This document shows, in pieces, positions 1-4,741 of a stretch of DNA of 5,664 nt. How positions within the stretch are numbered: position 1 is the stretch's first letter; each line of letters opens with the position of its first letter. The position numbers were made by a program, and so were the translations under genes. The stretch is from Verrucomicrobia bacterium GWC2_42_7 (GTDB lineage: Bacteria > Verrucomicrobiota > Verrucomicrobiia > Opitutales > GWC2-42-7-A): the NCBI GenBank assembly GCA_001831055.1, contig MIDO01000049.1:1-5664 (forward strand), in the 5' to 3' direction. The notes under the pieces were generated by a model. That model was not told where the DNA came from and ran no database searches. It worked only from the letters and a program-made list of their open reading frames with translations.

Positions 1-695
1 AAAGTTAGTTCTCTTAAAGCTTGCCTAACAAATTCTTCCGTTGTTCGTTCCATGGCAGGGACGCCAAAGTCTTTGTCGAGGTAATTGCGGACGGCATCCG
101 ATAGGATAATCGCGAACTTTTTTTGGTCACTTTTAATGAATTCCTTCGCTAGTGATAGACTGCCTATGGCTTCTATATAGGGGTCTAGTGGCGTAATTAC
201 AGGTTTCTTTTTTAATAGCTTCCCTATGAGCAAAGATAGAAATAACGCTATAAGTGCTATGGAACTTCCTGTGAACCAAGGAGTTTCCCAGAAATTGCCT
301 ATTTTTACCGGATTGTAAATATCTTTAAGTTCCTGATTGATAGATTGTCGTGATTCTTTATTGGCTCCAGCGGGTGGGGGAGTGCTTGCTGAAGGCCCTT
401 GGTTCGTTTGTGAAGCAAAAGACGGAGCTCCATCGGCATCGTCGTTTGCCCAAGAGGATGAGATGAAGGATCCAGCTGCCATTGAAAGAGTTAAGTATAA
501 TAGGCCGAATTTTAGGAAACGTAGAGCGTTTCTTGAGTGCAAAGGCCTTTTATCTATTTGGGGGGCAAAATCTGAAAGATTTTGGTTCCCGAATTGTTCG
601 CTTTCCTTTGGGAGAGCCCGAGAGCCTTTCTTTTCTTGTGAAAAGAAAGGTTCTCGGCCCTTATTTTCAAAGTTTCCTAACAAAAAAGTACACAT
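1..695 (-). CDS. DUF4381-like single-pass membrane protein, 3' end outside the window
   Basis: The frame is open from ATG 695-693 to the window edge (231 residues visible). The recognisable protein begins near residue 52: a basic n-region (RNALRFLK), a hydrophobic stretch and a likely signal peptidase site after SSSWA (residues 79-83). A Ser/Pro/Ala-rich linker follows, then the DUF4381-type ELKDIYNPV (122-130) with FWETPWF (135-141), a membrane helix (about 142-161), a cytoplasmic KKK, and a C-terminal domain with FAIILSDAVRNYL (194-206) and ERTTEEF (216-222). Family knowledge: such proteins sit in MoxR/DUF58/VWA (Bat-like) clusters; molecular role unknown. The ATG lies 4 nt after the DUF58 stop, suggesting coupling, but residues 13-47 are encoded by repeat R1 and push the signal peptide inward. 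A TTG at 542-540, preceded by AAAAGG, would start directly at the signal peptide and is a real alternative. Family call fairly sure; start unsure. Confidence 0.72.
   Translation of the reverse strand, partial: MCTFLLGNFENKGREPFFSQEKKGSRALPKESEQFGNQNLSDFAPQIDKRPLHSRNALRFLKFGLLYLTLSMAAGSFISSSWANDDADGAPSFASQTNQGPSASTPPPAGANKESRQSINQELKDIYNPVKIGNFWETPWFTGSSIALIALFLSLLIGKLLKKKPVITPLDPYIEAIGSLSLAKEFIKSDQKKFAIILSDAVRNYLDKDFGVPAMERTTEEFVRQALRELT
556..657 (+). repeat. R1: structured palindromic element, type B, overlapping the 5' part of the DUF4381 gene
   Basis: Three successive hairpins can be read. Stem 1 pairs 556-572 with 578-594 (loop TGAAA): 13 of 17 Watson-Crick, plus three G-T wobbles on this strand. 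The central mini-hairpin pairs 600-606 with 611-617 around TTTG (7 bp, one wobble). Stem 2 pairs 618-634 with 641-657 (one G-T wobble), and C635/G640 can extend it. The stem 1 core AAAATCTGAAAGAT resembles that of R5 and R2. In the leftward reading the whole element is free of stops and continuous with the DUF4381 frame. The element type is unknown to me. Confidence 0.8.
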
Positions 696-699
696 AGTT

Positions 700-1626
700 T
701 TATTTTTTTCGTTTTTCAAAGAATCGGCGTAATTCATTGATGTATGGGATTTCTGTCTTGATGGTCATGCAGTTGCCGCCGATTTTTTTGAATGTTTTTG
801 AAAAATTTTCGAGTCTTTCTTCGGTGAGTTTTTTGTATTTTTCTCTAAAAGTTGCGTTTGATGTGTCAATTTCTACTTGTTCCCCCGTCTCGGCGTCTTC
901 CAGCGTTATAATACCTATATTAGGGAGTTCTCTTTCTCTCTGGTCCGATAGGATGACGCCGATCAAGTCATGCCGCTTGGAGGTAAGAGATAGGTGTTTT
1001 ATCAGAGAATTTTTAGGGTTTGGTTCTGGATTAATTAGTTGACCATCAGCTCCTTGAAGGAAATCGCTAATGAGGAAAACGACGGCTTTTTTTGTGACGA
1101 CTCGTGTTAGATAGTCCAATGCGACAGAGATGTTGGTTGATTTTCCTTGGGGTTCAAAGAAAAGCATTTCTCGTATCACGCGCAGGACATGTTGCCTGCC
1201 TTTCTTCGGGGCGATAAACTTTTCGATGCGATCGGTAAAAAGGATGAGTCCGACTTTGTCATTATTGCGGATAGCGGAAAAAGCCAGTACACTTGCAATT
1301 TCGGCAGCGAGTTCCCGCTTGCTTTCATCCACCGACCCAAAGCACCCAGACGAACTAAGATCGAGTAATAGGATAATGGTTAGTTCGCGTTCCTCTCGGA
1401 ATTTTTTGATGAAGGGACGGTGCATTTTCGCCGTGACATTCCAGTCAATAGCGCGGATGTCGTCGCCAGGGGCATACTCTCGAACTTCTTCAAAATCCAT
1501 GCCTTTCCCTTTGAAGATGCTATGATAAGCACCTGAAAGGGAATCGGTTACCATTCGGTTCGTGTGAATCTCAACCTGCCGAACCTTTTTTAATATCTGC
1601 CGCGTATTCTTGTCTGAAGGAGGCAT
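700..1626 (-). CDS. DUF58 domain protein (VWA-like fold), partner of MoxR
   Basis: A 308-residue protein of normal length for the family. The DUF58 signature is clear: GKGMDFEEVREYAPGDDIRAIDWNVTAK (residues 40-67) followed by PFIKKFREERE (71-81). A von Willebrand A-like core follows, with the MIDAS-type motif DLSSS (89-93), a threonine in GKSTNI (161-166) and ISDF (186-189). The C-terminal part has ELPNIGIITLEDAETGE (233-249), typical of these proteins. Family knowledge: DUF58 proteins are encoded next to MoxR ATPases and are thought to be their clients or adaptors in envelope or stress functions; no enzymatic activity is established. No membrane segment is seen, so it is probably cytoplasmic. 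ATG 1626-1624 lies 2 nt after the moxR stop with no evident ribosome site, pointing to translational coupling. A polar stretch at about 191-208, after ISDF, looks like a small family-variable insertion. Confidence 0.93.
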   Translation of the reverse strand: MPPSDKNTRQILKKVRQVEIHTNRMVTDSLSGAYHSIFKGKGMDFEEVREYAPGDDIRAIDWNVTAKMHRPFIKKFREERELTIILLLDLSSSGCFGSVDESKRELAAEIASVLAFSAIRNNDKVGLILFTDRIEKFIAPKKGRQHVLRVIREMLFFEPQGKSTNISVALDYLTRVVTKKAVVFLISDFLQGADGQLINPEPNPKNSLIKHLSLTSKRHDLIGVILSDQRERELPNIGIITLEDAETGEQVEIDTSNATFREKYKKLTEERLENFSKTFKKIGGNCMTIKTEIPYINELRRFFEKRKK

Positions 1627-1628
1627 GT

Positions 1629-2618
1629 TTATGGCACTGGCAATGTATCAAAGATTTTTTTAATAACGTCTTCACTCTTAATGTCTTCTGCTTCCGCTTC
1701 AAAGCTGACGATGACGCGGTGCCGAAGGACGTCTTGCCCGATCGTTTTGACATCCTGAGGAGTGACAAAACCGCGACCTTTAAGAAATGCCCATGCTTTA
1801 GCGGCTAGGGTCAAAGCAATGGTTGCACGGGGAGATGCGCCGTAGGAAATGAAGTCGTCAAAATGAATTCCGTAGGTGCTGGGCTTTCTAGTGGCAAAAA
1901 CGATATCGACGATGTAATCTTTAACTTTTTCGTCTATATAAATGTTATCGACAAGTTCCCGCGATTTTAAGATTTGGTCTAGGTGAATGATCTCCTTTAC
2001 TTCGTGTTTTGGATTCGTAGAAGCCATATTGTCGAGGATGAGGCGTTCTTCATGTTTTGAAGGATAGCTAACTTTGAGCTTCATCATGAACCGATCTACT
2101 TGAGCTTCAGGAAGATGATACGTCCCTTCTTGATCAATGGGGTTTTCTGTTGCCAAGACAAGAAAAGGTTCTGGGAGAGGGAAACTCGTATCTCCCAAAG
2201 TGACTTGTCTCTCCTGCATGGCTTCTAGTAAAGCACTCTGAACCTTCGCTGGGGCGCGATTAATTTCGTCTGCCAAAACGATGTTTGAGAAAATGGGTCC
2301 TTTTTTTGTAAGAAATTGACCTTCTTTGGGATTGTAAATAAGGGTGCCGATAATGTCAGAAGGCAAGAGGTCAGGAGTGAATTGTATGCGTTTGAACTGG
2401 GCTTTTATTGAAGAAGATAACGTTTTTATGGACAATGTCTTGGCTAATCCAGGGACGCCCTCCAACAGGACGTGCCCATTGGCCAAAAGAGCTACCAGCA
2501 AACGATCTACCATGTATTGCTGTCCAACAATGACTTTTCCTATTTCTGAACGCAGCAGAGAAACCCATGCAGATGACTCCTTCACTGCTTCGCCTATTTC
2601 TGTAACATCCAATGCCAT
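1629..2618 (-). CDS. moxR: MoxR-family AAA+ ATPase
   Basis: A 329-residue protein of the usual MoxR size. Visible motifs: Walker A GVPGLAKT (54-61), Walker B VLADEINRAP (114-123), sensor 1 ATENP (156-160), the family block GTYHLPEAQVDRF (165-177) with its conserved arginine, and sensor 2 GASPRA (260-265). The N-terminal VGQQYMVDRLLVALLANGHVLLEG (31-54) and the C-terminal lid are also typical. Family knowledge: MoxR ATPases are ring-forming chaperones that use ATP to activate or assemble VWA-domain proteins, here plausibly the DUF58 product and further VWA proteins beyond the left edge. It acts in the cytoplasm. It is the first gene of the leftward operon. ATG 2618-2616 is preceded by AAGAAG about 3 nt away, a modest ribosome site. 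Repeat R2 lies about 45 nt upstream. No strong promoter could be recognised in between. Confidence 0.95.
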   Translation of the reverse strand: MALDVTEIGEAVKESSAWVSLLRSEIGKVIVGQQYMVDRLLVALLANGHVLLEGVPGLAKTLSIKTLSSSIKAQFKRIQFTPDLLPSDIIGTLIYNPKEGQFLTKKGPIFSNIVLADEINRAPAKVQSALLEAMQERQVTLGDTSFPLPEPFLVLATENPIDQEGTYHLPEAQVDRFMMKLKVSYPSKHEERLILDNMASTNPKHEVKEIIHLDQILKSRELVDNIYIDEKVKDYIVDIVFATRKPSTYGIHFDDFISYGASPRATIALTLAAKAWAFLKGRGFVTPQDVKTIGQDVLRHRVIVSFEAEAEDIKSEDVIKKIFDTLPVP

Positions 2619-2663
2619 AATCTTCTTTATGGGGAAAATAGCAAAAAAATCAAGGAGAACCTA

Positions 2664-2771
2664 TAAAAACTACGGGGAAACTGCTTTTAGTCGCCCAAAA
2701 GCGTTTCCCCGAACCCCTTCCGAAAAGGAGTTCGTCGCCGAATAAAAATCTGTAAGATTTTTATTCGGCGA
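2664..2771 (-). repeat. R2: structured palindromic element, type A, intergenic upstream of moxR
   Basis: Read on the minus strand the order is stem 1, mini-hairpin, stem 2. Stem 1 pairs 2735-2750 with 2756-2771 perfectly (16 bp; loop TGTAA on the + strand). The mini-hairpin core is CCCCTTCCGAAAAGGAG on the + strand (2714-2730). Stem 2 pairs 2673-2688 with 2697-2711 with one bulged T (2682); in element orientation the inner loop can close to GCGA, a GNRA-type tetraloop. A minus-strand run of five T (2669-2665) follows stem 2, so the hairpin looks like a leftward terminator. Positions 2664-2730 match R4 at 64 of 67 bases. Confidence 0.88.
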
Positions 2772-2933
2772 AAGGAATACTTTTTGCCTATGAGATAATC
2801 TAATGCCTGTCTCTTCTAAAAAAGTTTCAAGTCGACAAGGTAAGATTTTTTGTTTTGATAGGGGGCTGGTACATGTAGTGGAAGGAGAAATATAGTCACT
2901 ATTTTATACCGAAGGATGGGGAGTGTGTTCCTT

Positions 2934-3036
2934 GCACGACAGAGAAATCGAAAAATTTTACTGCCGCGCAACGACCTCCTTTTCGGAAAGGGGCTTGGGG
3001 AAAACCCATTTTGGGGGACCAAAATGGGTTTTCGCC
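2934..3036 (+). repeat. R3: structured palindromic element, type A, in the leader of the purine permease
   Basis: Stem 1 is decayed: 2934-2949 against 2954-2969 keeps about 11 of 16 pairs. The mini-hairpin pairs 2976-2982 with 2987-2993 around TCGG (7 bp including one G-T). Stem 2 pairs 2997-3014 with 3019-3036 with one mismatch, closing on GGGA, a GNRA-type loop. The stem 2 core (AAACCCATTTTGG) is the same as in R7. It ends 17 nt before the permease ribosome site. Its reading frame is open and continuous with the permease frame from a GTG at 2923. Confidence 0.85.
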
Positions 3037-3053
3037 AAAGAGGCAATTTATTT

Positions 3054-3058
3054 AGGAG
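3054..3058 (+). promoter_or_regulatory. Ribosome binding site that sets the permease start
   Basis: AGGAG lies 5 nt before ATG 3064. It supports this ATG over the upstream in-frame GTG at 2923, which would add 47 residues made mainly of repeat R3 and unlike the permease family. Confidence 0.75.
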
Positions 3059-3063
3059 TGTGC

Positions 3064-4386
3064 ATGATAGAGAAGATATTTAAGTTAAAGGAGAAGGAGA
3101 CGTCTATTCAACGGGAAATAGTTGCTGGTCTGACGACTTTTGCGGCGATGGCGTACATCCTTGTGGTGAATCCCGACATTTTGTCCCAGGCAGGGATAGA
3201 CAAAGGAAGTCTTATCACTGTGACGGCGTTAACAGCGGTGATTGGGAGCTTAATTATGGGGTTGATGACAAATTTCCCCATAGTCATGGCTCCAGGGATG
3301 GGCACAAACAGTTACTTTGCCTTTTTTATATGTATCGGAATGGGGATTCCCTGGCAGCATGCTTTAGGGATGGTTTTTTGGAATGGAGTGTTGTTTGTCT
3401 TGTTGTCTATAACAGGGTTGCGTAATAAAATAGTGGAAGCTATTCCAGATGCCCTCAAAATTGGGATCCAGTGTGGAATTGGTTTTTTTATCGCATTTAT
3501 TGGACTCAAAAAGGCAGGCATCATTGTTAGTGCTCCTGTGATTTTGGTCGGGGGGGGCGATATTCTTTTACCCTCCTGTTTACTCGTACTGGGTGGCCTA
3601 TTCCTTATGACGGCGCTGACAATTCGAAGATTTCCTGGCGCTATCATATTGACCATCTTGCTGATCAGCTTTATTGGAATGTTTGTTTCCCAAAATGGAA
3701 AAATCATTACACAACTGCCTCAACAACTGATGTCCTGGCCACATGGTATTGATAAGACTTTCCTGCAGCTGGACTTGCTTTACCCTATTAAACATTTCCA
3801 TGAATCTTATCCTATCATATTAACCCTCTTAATCTTAGGGATGTTTGATGCGGTTGGCGCCTTGATGGGGTTGACGCGCCGCGCAGGACTGATGTCAAAA
3901 GACGGGAAAATGCCAAAATTAAGTCAAGCCCTAGTCGCCGATGCGTCGACAACCGTGGTTGGCTCTCTCCTTGGGACTTCCCCAGCCGTGGCATGCATTG
4001 AATCTGCAACAGGGATCGAAGCGGGAGGCCGTACGGGCTTAACGTCCGTAGTCGTCGCTATTTGCTGCGCAGTATCTTTGTTTTTCTTCCCAATTATTTC
4101 AGAAATTCCTTCCCAAGCAACCGCTCCAGCGCTGATTTTAGTCGGTATCTTCATGGCGCAAGGGCTAAAACAACTAGACTTTGACGACATTCTGAGTTTC
4201 AGTCCCGCCTTTTGCACGATGATCCTGATCCCCTTAACTTCGAGCATTACGAAAGGATTCGGATTGGGCATGATATTTTATGCCGTCCTCGCAATCCTCT
4301 CCGGGCGAATCAAAAAACTCTCTGTCCCTACTCTCATAATTACCCTCCTCCTCGCCTCCCAGTTTTTCATTGAAAAATTGAGGTAA
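3064..4386 (+). CDS. NCS2-family purine permease (AzgA/PbuG-like: guanine/hypoxanthine or adenine)
   Basis: A 440-residue, very hydrophobic inner-membrane protein of normal length for the AzgA branch of NCS2 (about 12-14 membrane segments). The N-terminus KEKETSIQREIVAGLTTFAAMAYILVVNP (8-36) is a classic start of this family. Other marks are the TNFPIVMAPGMGTNSYFAF block (69-87), FDAVGALMGLTRRAGL (261-276) and GTSPAVACIESATGIEAGGRTGLT (304-327). Family knowledge: these are proton-coupled importers of purine bases; the exact base cannot be told from sequence alone. At 306-311 SPAVAC replaces the STT/VTT-x-Y seen in most relatives, close to the substrate-binding segment, so specificity may differ. 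The start at ATG 3064 is chosen for its AGGAG and family fit. It is probably transcribed alone: a 355-nt repeat-filled gap separates it from folC. No purine riboswitch is visible upstream. Confidence 0.93.
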   Translation: MIEKIFKLKEKETSIQREIVAGLTTFAAMAYILVVNPDILSQAGIDKGSLITVTALTAVIGSLIMGLMTNFPIVMAPGMGTNSYFAFFICIGMGIPWQHALGMVFWNGVLFVLLSITGLRNKIVEAIPDALKIGIQCGIGFFIAFIGLKKAGIIVSAPVILVGGGDILLPSCLLVLGGLFLMTALTIRRFPGAIILTILLISFIGMFVSQNGKIITQLPQQLMSWPHGIDKTFLQLDLLYPIKHFHESYPIILTLLILGMFDAVGALMGLTRRAGLMSKDGKMPKLSQALVADASTTVVGSLLGTSPAVACIESATGIEAGGRTGLTSVVVAICCAVSLFFFPIISEIPSQATAPALILVGIFMAQGLKQLDFDDILSFSPAFCTMILIPLTSSITKGFGLGMIFYAVLAILSGRIKKLSVPTLIITLLLASQFFIEKLR

Positions 4387-4419
4387 GGTTGAGCTCAAGG
4401 TAAGGAGATAGAAGGCTTC

Positions 4420-4526
4420 TAAAAACTTCGGGGAAACTGCTTTTAGTCCCCTAAAAGCGTTTCCCCGAACCCCTTCCGAAAAGGAGGGGGGCGCGTGCAT
4501 GAATTTAAAAAAATCATGCATCGCGC
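4420..4526 (-). repeat. R4: structured palindromic element, type A, downstream of the purine permease
   Basis: On the minus strand the order is stem 1, mini-hairpin, stem 2. Stem 1 pairs 4491-4506 with 4511-4526, about 15 bp with one single-base bulge on each side. The mini-hairpin core is CCCCTTCCGAAAAGGAG on the + strand (4470-4486). Stem 2 pairs 4427-4446 with 4451-4469 with one bulged T (4438) and closes on GGGA in element orientation (GNRA type). A minus-strand T5 (4425-4421) follows. Positions 4420-4486 are nearly identical to R2 (3 differences in 67), but stem 1 is unrelated in sequence to that of R2. Confidence 0.88.
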
Positions 4527-4610
4527 AATGATGGGGTTGTTGTATAGTGAAATTTATTAACAGTGGAAACATTTTTACAGTTTACAGAAAGAGGCAATAG
4601 CCTAAATTTA

Positions 4611-4713
4611 TTTTTCAATCAAAATCTGTAAGATGTTGATTGAAAAACGTTGGTTTTTCTTGGGAAGGTTGCGGAAACCTTTCTTTTTTACCTCAAAAAG
4701 AAAGGTTTCCGCA
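4611..4713 (+). repeat. R5: structured palindromic element, type B, just upstream of folC
   Basis: Stem 1 pairs 4611-4626 with 4632-4647 (15 of 16, loop TGTAA). A weak central hairpin, 4655-4659 with 4664-4668, is partly G-T paired. Stem 2 pairs 4670-4688 with 4695-4713, a perfect 19 bp around TACCTC. Stem 2 shares the motif CCTTTCTTTT with R1, so R1 and R5 form one sub-type. It ends 28 nt before the folC start codon, so a folC mRNA that begins upstream would carry this hairpin in its leader. Confidence 0.83.
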
Positions 4714-4741
4714 TCTCCATTCTCAATGCATTTAACTCTAA

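Larger units (their letters stand above)
2619..3063. other. Divergent intergenic region between moxR and the purine permease
   Basis: A 445-nt region with no convincing gene. It holds repeats R2 and R3, separated by about 160 nt of AT-richer unique sequence (2772-2933) that must contain any divergent promoters. Weak candidates only: rightward TTGTTT (2850-2855) with TGTAGT (2874-2879) at 18-nt spacing, and GATAAT on the + strand near 2801-2806 without a good -35 partner. A short perfect palindrome, ATAGT-C-ACTAT (2892-2902), could be an operator half-site pair, but this is speculative. I saw no purine riboswitch core. Confidence 0.5.
4387..4741. other. Intergenic region between the permease and folC
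   Basis: A 355-nt stretch with no credible gene. It is mostly two repeats in opposite orientation, R4 (4420-4526) and R5 (4611-4713), with about 84 nt of AT-rich unique sequence between them that could hold the folC promoter (for example TGTATAGT near 4541-4548 as an extended -10, with no clear -35). No rightward terminator with a T-run follows the permease. No Shine-Dalgarno sequence precedes the folC ATG, and a TAA (4739-4741) sits directly before it. Confidence 0.5.

Noticed and set aside
737..1525. Rightward open frames across the DUF58 gene
   Set aside because: They are antisense shadows of a clearly recognisable DUF58 coding sequence and show no domain features.
2772..3060. Purine riboswitch upstream of the purine permease
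   Set aside because: The conserved junction and loop sequences of the purine aptamer are not visible; the structured elements there are R2 and R3.
2923..3063. GTG 2923 as the start of the permease
   Set aside because: It would add 47 repeat-derived residues unlike the family, while ATG 3064 has AGGAG at good spacing and gives the usual N-terminus.
4234..4572. Leftward frame of 112 codons over the permease end and R4
   Set aside because: It consists of antisense permease sequence plus repeat sequence and is not protein-like.
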